DNA of 64,000 nucleotides from Rotaria macrura (GCA_900239685.1 OENT01000208.1:1-64000); one strand, 5' to 3'. Numbered from the stretch's first letter, positions 27,611 to 40,078 are shown. The notes: generated from the sequence alone by a model not told the origin. A program made the numbers and translations.

Positions 27611-30600
27611 TTAAGTTAATCCAAAAACAGATTGCATTAATGAATGGAAATTATTTTTTGCTGGGTCATGTATTACAAAACTCTCCATTGTAACCATTAA
27701 AACTTGATATTTTAAAATTTTCATAACTATAAATTGCATTGCTAGTATTGCTTCTTTTTCGTGAAATATATAATTCAAATAGCGCCAAAGTATATTGACA
27801 TAGATATTTTGAAGTTGATTAACTCGTTTCTTGTCTTTATATTCATAGTATTTATCATTAACACTTGAGGGAGATAAATTAATACTGAAGATGAAAACAA
27901 TTAATGTAAGCTTTAACAATATTGGATAATTCATAAAACGATAAAAAGATTGACGTGTTCGAGACATTTGATGATGAAAATCTGCACTTATCCACTTTGA
28001 CATGTGTTTGCCTATGTCAGACGAGTCTTGAAAATGATGTACTATGACATGATGCAAATGAATAATGTTAATAAAATTAGATTTGATCAGTAATATTCTA
28101 TCGTTTAACTCTAATTCTCTAAATTCAGGTATGCACTTGAAAAATTTCAGTAACGTCTCATGCATAATAGTTTCATCATTGATAAACTGTGCAAAAGATG
28201 TCGAGGATGAATATTTATTGACATAAGAATAATCATTTTTATCTACAGATGATTGATAAGCATTATTTATGTTACTTAGTAGTATTCGATCCTCGTCATG
28301 TAGCATATGCTTACAACCAAAAGAATTTATATTATGAATCTAGAAGAGGAGAATCAAAACCATTCATAGAATACAATCGTGTGTATTTACTGGAGTCATA
28401 AATATTTCTTGACATGTTGATTTAAATGTTATACGTTTTTTCTTGCGTACAACTATGGGAAAATTAGCTTGGTATTCTTGAGAATCACATTGTTTAGTTA
28501 ACTTCTTTTCTTCTTTTGCTACTTTTAGTAAATGTCTAATTTTTTTTTCTTCTTCAGTACGAATCCAATCTTTACGCATGTTAACATCAAAGCATTTTTT
28601 TAATCGACAATATGGACAGCTGCGACGTGTTTGGATGTTAACCGAACAAGAACCAGAAAAGCGACATCGCAATTGAGACTGAAACCGAAAAAAAAAGTCA
28701 TCAATATGGTATTGTGTTGTAAATAGAATGTATTTGAATGAATCTGATAGAATGAACGATCAGCCAATGACTAATTTCAAGTGTGCTGCTTTTACTGTAC
28801 ATATATATATATATATGTACACGGATATTTGAGTCCAGTACTTTTCTTCTATCTTAGATTTATGCTAGGGTTTATACGTCGTTGGTTGTGATGAACAGTT
28901 AGAAAATTGAAAAATACCTTTATTTATAAATAAAACCTTTCACTGTGCTCGATTTTCAAATCTATTAAAGTACAAGTACACAACAAACTTTATTCTATTG
29001 TTAACACAAGTCTGATTCCTCGAAAATATATACACAAGTTGATACTCATCAATGTCTGAACTATTTAAACAGGAAAAAATAGTAGCCAATTGATAATATC
29101 GAATATTTCAATAGACCCAAGTCTTTATCGACAGCAGTTACGACCGGCAAATCTAACCATCTATATCAAGTACTGACGAAAAACGATTTCCATGCTCCTC
29201 TTTTTTTCCTTCTTACTCTACGACCGTAGCTGAATCATTTATGTTCATCATATACTTTACGGTCATCTCATGATTTTCTAAACGTACTCAACATTAGCTA
29301 AAACAGAATAAAGACCAAAATCGTCTACAGTCATAACAATAATACGAAATGGCAACTGTCTACAGCATCCGAAAGTTGAAATAAGTTCTTCTTTCAACTT
29401 GAGAAATACAAAAAACTACAACTAAGTTGAATTTTTAAAGCTATTAATAACAATAAAAATAATAAATATTATATCATTAAAGCTCAATCAATTTATGAAT
29501 TTTAAGTATAAAAATTCGAATATTTCTCTGGACATACAGAGTAGGTTTCCTCAGCAGCAACAGAAAACATCCACCGAATGGAGTATTATTGATTTTGATC
29601 GGAGAATTCTTGACTTGTCAAAAATAGAAAAATCCGAGGACACTATAGACAGTTTCCATTTTTGTGAAAAGTTCATGTTTGCTGTTTAAAATGTTAATTG
29701 AATTGCTCGATACCATTTGATTTGAACTCATGAATCGAAAAGATCACGAGACTACGAATTAATCGCTTTTAATTATCGTACGTGAACCTACTGTCAGATT
29801 AACTGCACAATTACGTTAGATTTAGTACGATAGACGGAGAAATGAACTAGAACGTTCTTTCTTTATCCTGCTCTTACAAAGTTATGACAGTATATAACTT
29901 AACATGAGACCTTGAAAAGACAAATGATAAAATAGTAGAAACATGATCACTAATAGGTAGGTCTGTAAATGTCACTTTAAAAAATGAAAACTACTTATAA
30001 TGAAGATATTAGAGAAGAAAAAATATTTATAAATGATCGAACTGATACGACCAAAATATGATAGGTCTTGTTCGTTCTTAATATCGTAAAAAGACTCATG
30101 CTGTTTTAATACAAGTTTCAGAAGCATAAAATCGATTCATACGTAGTATTTCAAATGAAGCCCATGCCAACTCTTCTTACTAATAGTAACTTGTCTGATA
30201 TGAAAATTTTGGTAAAACAGAAGATCTCAACTCTAAAGTAGAAAAATATGATTACAATGTATTTTAAACTTTCACTAATCTCATCGAACGCTGACTACAG
30301 ACATATGAAGGTTTTGATTTACATCAGACCGATAGACACACTTCTACGTCACGTTGATTAAAAATGTCTTGCATCTTAAGTTTAAGATTTTATTGTTTTT
30401 TAAGAATATGCTAAACATAGATTATCTATACTTTTCAGTTAGAAATTGCTAAATCTTGAAGAATTAATATACTTCTAAATAGCTCCGTCTTATTTGATTA
30501 TAGTTTGTCAATGACATTTCAGTTAGCAGGCTTAATGAATCCACCAATAATTCTTCTGTTTTAAAAATAAGAATTGGTAACTCTTTAAAAAGTTTCTCTG

Positions 30601-31016
30601 TTCTATTTTAATCATTCATTTTTTCATTACCATATCTCGGAATGCATTTCGACGAAAAAATGCTTTGCATGATTCACACGTAATTTGATCAAAATTATAT
30701 CCGTGAGCTGGTGCACCGCAAACACGACATTCAAGGTTGGAAAGTCGAGAATCTTTTACCGAATTCTGATTTGATAATGTGTCCGGTTGATGTTGGCCAA
30801 TCTTTGTAAAAGAAATGACTCATTTAAAACATTTACCAACATAAGTTTTCAACTGCTTACCTCAGACGAGACAATTTCGTTCACTTCGATTCTGTCCTCA
30901 TTTAACATAGAGTACTCCTCAAATTCATCCTCAGTATTAAAATCGTCGTTTAATGAAATGATACTGTCTGAGTTGAATGACAGTCCGTGATTTGAAGGTC
31001 CACTAGTCGATATCAT
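27611..31016 (-). CDS. Nuclear hormone receptor, tandem copy 3 (last intron acceptor uncertain)
   Basis: The coding exons on the minus strand are 31016-30861, 30801-30631, 28678-28391 and then the ligand-binding exon ending at 27611. Finger 1 carries the same ESCKA P-box, and finger 2 carries CSVNIQTRRSC and CRLKKC. Copy 3 is the most diverged of the three in hinge and ligand-binding domain. Its last exon is one base longer than in copies 1 and 2 if the equivalent acceptor (exon start 28340) is used, which would run into a stop within ten codons. Acceptor TAAG just before 28309 restores frame and gives 437 residues, losing about ten residues at the start of the domain. The protein ends VFGLT without AF-2. 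It may be functional with the shifted acceptor, or a recent null. Confidence 0.8.
28679..30630 (-). other. Long intron between the two zinc-finger exons of receptor copy 3
   Basis: About 1.95 kb, bounded by GT and AG on the minus strand. It includes the perfect palindrome GTAC-A(TA)n-TGTAC at 28797-28820. A 64-codon plus-strand frame at 29495-29689 is probably chance. No nested gene was recognised. Confidence 0.7.
28797..28820. repeat. Palindromic TA microsatellite
   Basis: An alternating TA run flanked by GTAC on both sides makes a perfect 24-base palindrome inside the copy 3 intron. This is likely a simple microsatellite. Confidence 0.7.
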
Positions 31017-31328
31017 GGTTGTTTTTGTTGAAATCTATAATAAAAGTATGTAGCTTGATTGGCACAAAAAAAACAATATAGTGCTCTCGACAAAACTATT
31101 CTTTCATTTCATTGTGTATTTAAATTCTCATGAATTTTATGTCGTTGCGATGATTAAATAAACATTTCTTTTCTCATTTTGCATACGGTGACCGTATTCA
31201 AATGGCAAAAAAGAATAGATGTCCCACTATTCTACTTTGTTTAAATTATAACTTTTTTAATGAAAAATGAATTAATCAGAATTCCCTTTCGAAGACAAAC
31301 ATCAATAAAATCAGGCGTTCAAACTTAC

Positions 31329-31455
31329 CAATCGACGAGCCTTGATTTCGTTTTTCTTGATTGTGTCCGTACGTAGCTTGTAGGAAGAATGCAATACTTG
31401 AGTTTTTCTTTTGCAGGCTCTGTCAACTGCCAAGTTTAAATAGAACCATATATGA
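31329..31455 (-). promoter_or_regulatory. Probable non-coding first exon and promoter block of receptor copy 3
   Basis: On the minus strand, 31454-31416 reads CATATATGGTTCTATTTAAAC then GGCAGTTGACAGAGCC. This aligns with the blocks before copies 1 and 2 (GGTTCTA, A-rich word, GTCA/GACAGA). It includes a TATTTAAA TATA-like word. A GGTAAG donor at 31329 and an acceptor (TTATTATAG) about 20 bases before the ATG at 31016 frame a 5'-UTR intron of about 290 bp. Confidence 0.5.
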
Positions 31456-33247
31456 GAGGAAGAAAAATGAACTTTTTTTTTCTCTGTTTGTATTCCTTTT
31501 TCTGTGAGTCACTTGTGCTGACGGACGAACGAAGTACGGTATGTTTGTCTCGCCAATAATAATGTAAATGTGTGAATCATTGGTAAAAAATACTCGAGAA
31601 AGCAAACCTTGAATAGTGTAGTAGACGATTATCAACATCATCATAGAAAATGTCATGCATAGTATATCAGGTCGATTGTACGTTATCTGATACATATTCA
31701 AAATCTATACAGTAATCAGCTTAGTCATTGAGAAAAAAAGATGAAAACCGTCTATCATAAAATGGGTAAGAAAACTCGAACAGTATTAGGTTTTTGTAAT
31801 CTTAAGTCAAAATTTTGTAAAGCATTCGAAGCAATTTATATTCTTTAATATATGCTGATCAGATTCACGAAACTTTGTTTAAAAATGATCATGACTCAAC
31901 CATCAATTTAATAACGTCGAGCAGACGACACAAACTTCAAAAATAATAACAATGCTTTTCACACTATTGTTCACTCATTATCCAAACATTCGTTGTATTG
32001 GAGAACTCATGTTTATTGTTGGATTTTCTTTTTAGTATTATAATTCTCTAGCAAAATCCTATATTTGAATATTGACTAAAATCTTTCTATTAGGCTAAGT
32101 TTTAATCATATTAGCTTGTTTAGAACATTTTAGACAGTTGCATGTTGATCCTTTAAAACAAACGGATTGAACGTAAAGCTGTTTTCAGAGACGTGTAGAT
32201 TGGACGTTTACAGTCACAGCAACAACATGTCACATGAGGAAGTCTAATTGAGATTAATGCTTGTGGAAAACTTTGGATCGGCATAAGATCTCCACCGTCC
32301 GTACTAACTTCTACTTCTTTTGTAATCTGATGCTTTATTAATCACTGAACGGAAAAGTATGCTTGAAAGAGATATTCAGCATTTTAGAAGATAATCTTTG
32401 TAAGTTTTGGTTTTCCATATTCACGCTACATGTGCCTAGAATCGCAAAAAATATTTGCTTCCTTTACTACAACATTTTTATGAATCTATGGCAAACGTAA
32501 GGCTATTTTAGTTCATTAGTGGTAGGTATTTTTTCATGTATTGCCATCCCTCTCTTGAACGATTGAGTGTTTCCTTCACGAGAGATAATAAAAAAGTTCT
32601 TTTGGACCAAAGATTGCAGAATTTTAAATTTCAACACATTTCGTATTGTAGCTTGAGCACTTGAAGAGTGTTGTGTACTTTCATCCATACATAATATCAT
32701 GTATCCTTCACAAGTCAAGTGAATCGGTTTCATGTTATTACTTGCGATTAATGGATTTCGAATAAACATAAATGACTCACCTTACGCTATGATTGACTTC
32801 GACAGACATGGGGTAATTGCAGTGAAAAAAATCATGATAATAGTAAGAATAATAATAATATGTTTACAAGTACCTTCAACACAAGTCTCGTGGTATCAGA
32901 ATCATAGAAATTTCTATAGAACGATGGAGAAATAAGTTGAAGTCAGCATTTTCATAAATAATATTACTTGTTACTTGTTCTGAGCATTTCAGATTTTCCT
33001 ATCTGATGCTGACTAGTGTCCAATAAGAGACTACTCTTTTTTTTATGTGGCTCACTAAGTATTTGTTCTTCATTTTCATTAGCTGTCCTTTTGGACTATA
33101 TGAACTCGGTAATTTTTATAGAATCGTCATGTAGGTCATTTTGCTTTTTGTAAGATTTGTTTTAAAAGAACACGTAAACACATTTTCTATATGATGGTTT
33201 GATGTTTTTGCATAAAATTTGTTTTTTCTACAACATTAACAAATACT
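31456..33247. other. Intergenic stretch upstream of receptor copy 3
   Basis: A+T-rich. Minus-strand frames of 92 and 88 codons (31423-31701, 32503-32769) resemble no family I know, and one overlaps the probable promoter. Nothing else is supported. Confidence 0.5.
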
Positions 33248-33255
33248 TCTATAAG

Positions 33256-34525
33256 CAGGGGTGTACTGGCCAGGGGGCACGTGGGGCATAAAGCCCCCTG
33301 CTTTGATAGCTGAATGATGCCCATGATGGTAAGAATGTATAAAACGTATGCATCAGTTTTTCTATACTATCGAACTAGCAGAGTTAAAGTTTAAGATGTA
33401 TTTCCCTCAAAAAAAAATAATGGCGAAATTTTTGAAAGGTGTATAGTATTTTCTTTCGTCGTTATTTTCATTAATTATTAATCCACTTATTCAAACGTAA
33501 CAGCATTATACGTGTTTGAAACAGTTTTTTCAATTATTTCGGAAATTGAGGAAGATAGAATGCTCGTCCGAACCCCATTTAACAAATGATTTAAAAATTA
33601 TTGTTTCTGGTTTAATCTTCGAACTTCCAGAAGACTTGTTCAGTACTGTAACCTTCTTACATAAAAAAAAACCTTTTTTCTTTAGTACTGTCTATAAACC
33701 TATTATTTTTTGAGAAAGTATTTCTTCGAAACAAACGCTTATAGGGCCGGTTTATGGAACATTGAATGAGCGTTCAAGTAGTCAAATAATTTTTTCCTAA
33801 AACACTGGCTCGGATAGAAAATGCAGAAACAAACGAAACGCTATTACACTGTTTCTGTGGATCAAATTTGAGGGATTGAACGTGCTCAGAAATATTCAAT
33901 TTTTATACATATTGGTCATTGACATATGTATATCGTTCTGTGCAAGGATTAACTTGCTACAGCGAAACTGGAGTTCATTAACTGTACAGTAAGCTGAAAA
34001 TTGTGCACGAACTTAGATATTGCCCTTAGGGATGAGAATGAAAACAAAATAGGTCGTTTTGTAAAGAATCAAGTCCGGAATCGAATGATCTGTTACTCAA
34101 AATTTTTTGAAAATTTTCTAATCAAGAAATTCAAAATAAGATTTTTGAAAATTTTACAGCCGAGTTTCGAAGTAAGAACCAAATGTTTTTAAAGAAAATG
34201 CCAAATTCGAATTCTTAATCAAGACGAAAAGCTTTATCTAGAAATGCATTTAGGTTTGTGCATCTCGAAAAACAATTTTTTTAAATGTTGAAAATATTAT
34301 TTTAGTTTCTGTTTTTTAAGCTCAGCCTATAATTTGAGGAAACAGAGTCAGGGAATAAAATTCGCATCGGATCAATTGAAACATTTTATACTATAAAAGA
34401 TCGTTCAAATACTTTTTTCGGGGCGGGGAGATATTGATCCCCCTAGTCAAAAATCCTATCTTCATCACCTCTAAAAACATGTACGCCCCTCCCCCCGCTG
34501 CTATCAGTTGCGCGGCACGCCCCTG
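33256..34525. mobile_element. Non-autonomous DNA transposon, hAT-like ends
   Basis: A 1.27 kb block bounded by GC-rich ends that stand out from the A+T-rich surroundings. The left end reads CAGGGGTGTACTGGCC and the reverse complement of the right end reads CAGGGGCGTGCCGCGC. These are imperfect terminal inverted repeats of the CAGGGGYGT type common in hAT-family elements. The eight bases outside each end, TCTATAAG on the left and CCTATACG on the right, agree at six of eight positions, consistent with a decayed 8-bp target-site duplication. The interior is A+T-rich and shows no transposase. The element is probably old; the family call is inference from the ends only. Confidence 0.55.
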
Positions 34526-34533
34526 CCTATACG

Positions 34534-35435
34534 TAGATTGTTATATTGTGCTTTGTTTTAATTCTCTCGTAACGCAGAGTTCTTTATTTTCCCAGCCAAT
34601 AAGAAACAAAGATTCAGGATTGATAAAACTAGTGGTTTATCCGATGTTGTGGTGTTCAATATACATATGTTTAAATTGGTTTAGAAATTTTTTTTGAAGG
34701 TTAGTAGTTTATTCGGGCGCTTGGGTGAAAAAAAAGCATTAAATAAATGTATACGATGGGAATATCTATGTTCTGAATGAACTTTCTTCCTTACTTTTCA
34801 TTGATAAATTCTAGTGAGTTATTATCCGCGCATTATGTTAAATATACAACACAGTATATAAAATCAGCTTCGTAAAACACTTTATTAGATGACTCAGGTG
34901 CCCTTTTTTTATGGTTGCATTTTACGAATTTCTTGCAAAACGTTTTATCAATATATATTTACATATACGTGAGACTGTTATATGACTTCTTCAAACGAGC
35001 TACATATCATATCCTAGAAATGCCATGCTAATCAAATGTCCTTATGCTAAGATCAGCTTTTAAGGAGATGTTCAATAACGCACATGTAAAAGAATCAGAA
35101 TTTGTACCAATTTTCTGTTCATGATATTTCATTGAATTAAAGACAACATTAAAGATTCATCGATGTTGTACCATTGAGTATTGTACTTAACTATGTAGAA
35201 TTTGACGTGATATTATTCAATAATGGTTGTTGAAAATTCATTTTGATCAATTAAGATTTTTCTTAATATGTTGTGTTCACGTTGGCAAAGGACAAACTAA
35301 CCGCATCTAGGTATTTATACTGCAAAGCCTGACATCTGTAATTGTTAGATGTTATAGGTGTTTCTCTACTATATTGAATTGAATAGTATAATTTATTAAA
35401 TGCATATTTTAAGTCGTTCTCAATAAAACTGAACA
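34534..35435. other. Intergenic stretch before USP30
   Basis: About 0.9 kb between the transposon and the USP30 start codon. It presumably contains the USP30 promoter, but I could identify no specific element. No acceptor-like AG lies close before the USP30 ATG, unlike several other genes here. Confidence 0.5.
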
Positions 35436-36829
35436 ATGTTAACATTTCCCACGTCAATTTCATCTCCGTTTGTTATCAGTGTAAGTATTCTGACAGTTAT
35501 CGGCGCTTATATTCTATTTGGACCTGAACCGCAAGATAGAAGAAGGCGTGGTATGTTTAACTTCTATTTGAAAACAATAATTATCATATTCAATTCAATT
35601 AGGTTTTCCGGGTGGATTAATTAACTATGGAAATAATTGTTTCGCCAATGCTATTGTTCAATGTTTAGCAACATCGTCGACATTTATTCGGTGGCTTGAA
35701 GAACATCTTCAACACAATACAGTTGCAAAAATTCTTCTCAATCTAATTAAATCTATCAATGGTCAATCATTATCATCCTATTCACAAGAATCAACTGTTG
35801 CAACATTAATTGATCATATGCGACAACCAAAATGGTTACGTCCATTTGAACAACAAGATAGCCATGAATTTCTTGTTTCGCTCATTAATTCATTAACAAT
35901 TACAGAACTGAATGAACCAAAAAGATTAGGCTTTGCTGCATGCCTTGATTCTGATGAACATGATACATCGAAATCCTTGTTACTTAACGAAAGTCCATTA
36001 ATAAAACCACATCCATTTCAAGGTTTACAAGCAACACAATTGCAATGTACCGAATGTAAACATAAAGTAAATAAAAGTTTAAGTTGTTCTCGATTTTCTA
36101 TTGTCTTTGGTGTGTTTCTAGAATCCAGTTAGTGTTTCTCTTTTCGAAACACTATCATTATTTATTCCTGAACGAAATATTTCAAGTCCAGGAGTATAGA
36201 CTTTTCTCTTTTTGTTTGAGCATGCTTTTATTCATATTTTCTATGAATAGTTATTCTCAGTTCGACAACAACGAGACTTTACATTACAAGAACTACTTGG
36301 TAATTATCTTAAATCCGAAATGATATCCAGTTTAATTTGTAATAAATGTAAATCAAAACAAAATCTACCGCACAGAAAATTAACGACGTTTTCACGAGTA
36401 AACATTTCATTTCAATTAATTAGGCGACTACGAAAATTTTCTTATTGTTTTTAGTTACCAGAAATTCTTTGTTTACATATTATTCGAACAACGTGGACTA
36501 ATGAAGGATGGCCAATGAAAAACCATGCGCATATATCATTCCCTGATTTACTTGATGTGAATGCATTTATATCATTATCACGTCTTTTACCTGCTAATAT
36601 ACATCCAACTCAAATTGTTAAAAAACCGTCTACAGCGGTTTATCGACTGAATGCTGTACTTGTACATTTAGGTGGCATAAGTGAAGCTGGACATTTTATT
36701 GTCTACCGACGACGAATCAATAGTAATCAATGGCTTTCAATATCGGACGATTCTATCCGAGAATGTACTGAACTTGAAGTATTTACTTCGATGGCATATA
36801 TTTTGTTTTATGAAAGAATAAAAAAATAA
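35436..36829 (+). CDS. USP30: USP30, mitochondrial outer-membrane deubiquitinase
   Basis: A ubiquitin-specific cysteine protease that, in animals, removes ubiquitin from outer-membrane proteins and opposes mitophagy. Exons are 35436-35550, 35603-36066, 36122-36193, 36251-36397 and 36455-36829, giving 390 residues against 517 in human. Residues 11-28 form an N-terminal membrane segment followed by a basic RRRR patch, as in USP30. The Cys box is NYGNNCFANAIVQC with C51; QDSHEF and HPFQG follow; a CTEC/CNKC zinc-binding pair is present. The His box GHFIVYRRR has H346, and WLSISDD carries S363, matching the unusual Ser of the human USP30 triad. The end is AYILFYERIKK. The exon 3/4 junction has one alternative splice pair (36185/36261) that also keeps frame. 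Confidence 0.93.
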
Positions 36830-38251
36830 CTGAAGGAAATTTCCTATTTTACTATATTTATATGTCAGAATGATAGGTATTCTAATTTCCATGAAGAGTA
36901 AGACATGTGTAAATATGACAACATGAAGTGTTGAAGTCTGATATTAAACCATTCAGTATGTTTCTTACTACAATGATCTTTCAAGGATAAAGAATACAAT
37001 TGTCTTTTATGTCACAATAGAATGTTTAAATTGAATCATCAATCATGCAATCTATTGTTAATCATTATTTTTGTTTAATAGTACGTGTCCGAAGAAAGGT
37101 CTACTAGTTTTGTTCGAAAAAGTTCAGAATGGTGAACTACGATTCAATGCCAAGCATGAATTTTGAATTCTTTCTTTACATCTGGTAGTTAGTAAAAATT
37201 TGATTGACTGAACCTTCATTACTCATTCATAAGTCATCAACTCGACTTTGTTAAAGTTTATCTATTTTTAATCGAAAATTTGACATAACTATCGCACGAT
37301 GTCTGATGACTTCTAACATTTGAATATGTTTGTTCGCTCGATCGATGTTGACTTCAACGTTCGGAAGGTGTAAACAAAATTTTAATTGTTTTACTTTTTT
37401 TAATGTTACTTGAAAGTTTGAACAGTGAAAACAAAAACAAGTGTGTCGTTACCATTAGCAAGAAATACGAATAAACAGTATCGTGTATGTCTGAAAAACT
37501 TGACAATTCCTAATTGTCGAAACTGACTGATGAAGTAAACAATTCATGAGTACAATCAGGAAGATTTATAAATTCTACTGTTCATAGATAAAGTTAACAT
37601 GTGCAATCAAAAATATTCTGATGTGTAATCCTTTCGCAGATTACATGTCTTCACATCATTTCAACATTTAAAATATTCCTTCAGATTAATCACAAGACCT
37701 AGTTAGTTTAGAAAGCTGACACTAATCATTAACTTTTGTGAAATGACTGTCATTGTCCTTACCATTGCAATTGAAAATACTTGGTCTGTTTCAAGAAAGT
37801 AAAAGAAGTTTATAAATCATGAACTTTAGATGAATCACTTGAAGCAGTAATAAAAATTTCAATTCGAGAATTTCAGAAAATCTTCCATAGATTCAAAGTT
37901 GTCGATTGAGAAAATGATTTTGTTGACTTTTGGAGAACTTAAAATTGTTTTCAAATCACAATCGACAACGCTTTACTATGTGTTTACTTTAGGTAATAAC
38001 TATAAATAAGGATAAATGCAAATCAGTACATAGGACCGGCCCCTCGTCACTTTTCCAAAAATATTAATTCTAAAAAACGTACTTTTTTGCTTGGCTTTTT
38101 TCAAGGTGATATCAGTGTTATATTTTTATCAAATCAGTAAGGACAACATATTTAAAACAGCCGATCCATGTGTTCACATTCCCATTCTTCTTTGAAATGT
38201 ATGCATGTGAAGCAATCAGTTACTAGTATTTGTTAGAGTATAACTGTAAAA
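36830..38251. other. Intergenic stretch between USP30 and the first AOAH gene
   Basis: About 1.4 kb, A+T-rich, without a recognised feature. It must hold the USP30 polyadenylation region and the upstream region of the first AOAH gene. Confidence 0.5.
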
Positions 38252-40078
38252 ATGACAAAAATAAGTATAGGATGGATTTTTTTTCTACTTGCTATTTTAT
38301 TACCAACTATTCATGGATTAAATGTGAAAAGTATTGATGGTGGTTCAGACTGTGCCAGTTGTACGATTATTTGTGGTCTTGTTGAAAAACTATCCATTGT
38401 CTACAATGAGACTGTTGTCAATTCTCTTGAACGACTTTGCAATGCATTACCAACTAATTTAAGAGCTTATTGTAAAGTAGCAGTTGACTTTTTGGGTAAG
38501 TTATTTAGCTTATTTTATTGGATAAGAAACAAGACAAATTTGTATGTAATATCGTTAGGACCAATAATTATCGATGGTTTTGCCAAAGGGGACAGCCCAG
38601 ACGTTATTTGTCATGCATTAAAACTTTGCACAGATGATCCAGGTCAAGATAAATGTCGTCTTTATCCATCGAAATCTGAAATGTCCTTTGCTCGACGTGT
38701 TCAAAATCTTCGTCAACGACATCCTCCACCTTCCTATGATTTAAAAGATTCGAAAATTTGTCAAGTCCCTGGTATTAAAGAAATTTGTAAAATTCTTGAT
38801 AATGCTTTCAGAAATCACATACCATCGGTTGATTTCGATCAAGATCGATTCGGCTCGGAACCAACACTTCGAGGTAGTTCATGGCGAGGAAAAGATTGTA
38901 ATGATTTGTCATCTGCCATTCATCCCGGTGCTCGTGCTGTCGAAGGCGATAGTCTCGCTGATCATAATTGTAATGGTATTTATGGTACGAATTCTGCCAC
39001 GGGAAGACCATGGGAAGAAGAATTTTGCAATGAAACACAACGTTTGGGCATAGCCGTATTAGGTGATTCCATATCTGCTCATTTTCATCTTCCGGAAGAA
39101 TGGCTGGATGCAAGTCTATTTTCACCGGAAGCTTTCGAACATTCTATGTTCATTCTCGAAAATGAACTCGATTGGCCACAACTATCTTCAGTTACAGGCC
39201 ACCTAAATATTAGTTGGCCAAATATCGAAGGTAAACTAAAGTTATCGATGAGTTTTTCTTTTGTTAGCACATGAATTCATAAACATGTAGGTCCAACACG
39301 TTCATTGTATGCTCGCCTATTTGATCTTGATCATTGTAATCATCGTGATTATCAAAACATTGCCGTTAATGGAGCTGATAGTAAATCGATACTTGATATA
39401 GCTACATCATTGAGACGTAGTCAGCAAAATGATTCGCCACTTCTTGTCATCTATTCATTAGTCGGCAATGATGTTTGCAATGGGCATCCGGATACACTTG
39501 CTGATATGACAACAGTCGAAGAAATGCATGAGAACGTCTTAAAAGGATTAACTTATCTTGATACAGTTTTACCTAAAGGTAGTCATGTGCTTACAACAGG
39601 CCTAGCTAATGGTAGTGTTTTATATCAATTATTACATGATCGTATTCATCCGTTCGGACGCGTTGGCATACCGTTTACATACAAACAAATTTATACATAT
39701 TTGTCTTGTTTACAAATTTCACCATGCAATGGTTGGCTAACATCGAACGATACATTACGAGCTTTAACAACACAACGAGCCGTTGATCTGTCCGGTGCAG
39801 TACGTGATGTAACATTGTCGTTCACGGCTAAAAATTTTGATGCTGCTTATTTGGATTTTCCGTTTGAGCAAGTTTTTCAAAGTTGGGTAGCAAAAGGTGG
39901 TGAACCATGGCAACTACTTGAAAGTGTCGATGGTTTTCATACGAATCAATATGGTAATGCAGAACTTTCAGATGCATATTGGACATGGTTACAACAAAAT
40001 AAGCCTCAATGGTTACCATCACTGAATTCACACAATGCAGACATTGAACGTGTTTTCAAAGATCAAGGCGGATATTAA
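38252..40078 (+). CDS. AOAH: Acyloxyacyl hydrolase, tandem copy 1
   Basis: A secreted or lysosomal lipase that removes secondary acyl chains from bacterial lipopolysaccharide lipid A in vertebrates. Exons are 38252-38495, 38559-39230 and 39291-40078, giving 567 residues against 575 in human. A signal peptide (1-22) is followed by a saposin-B domain with paired cysteines (CASC, RLC, C74, CHALKLC). Next come the calcium-site region DCNDLSSAIHPGAR...DHNCNGI, the GDSL-type LGDSISAHFHL with S252, HCNHRDYQN, GNDVC, and the catalytic-His region DGFH with H522. The C-terminus DQGGY matches human DQGGH. Intron 1 (63 bp) is a multiple of three and stop-free. An AATAAA signal lies at 40116. Copy 2 follows 0.4 kb downstream on the same strand. 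Confidence 0.95.

Noticed and set aside
33516-34192. Small frames inside the putative transposon as a transposase
   Set aside because: They are short, A+T-driven and resemble no transposase domain. The element looks non-autonomous.
38796-39125. Overlapping frames on both strands inside AOAH copy 1
   Set aside because: They are shadows of the real AOAH frame, which carries every family motif.
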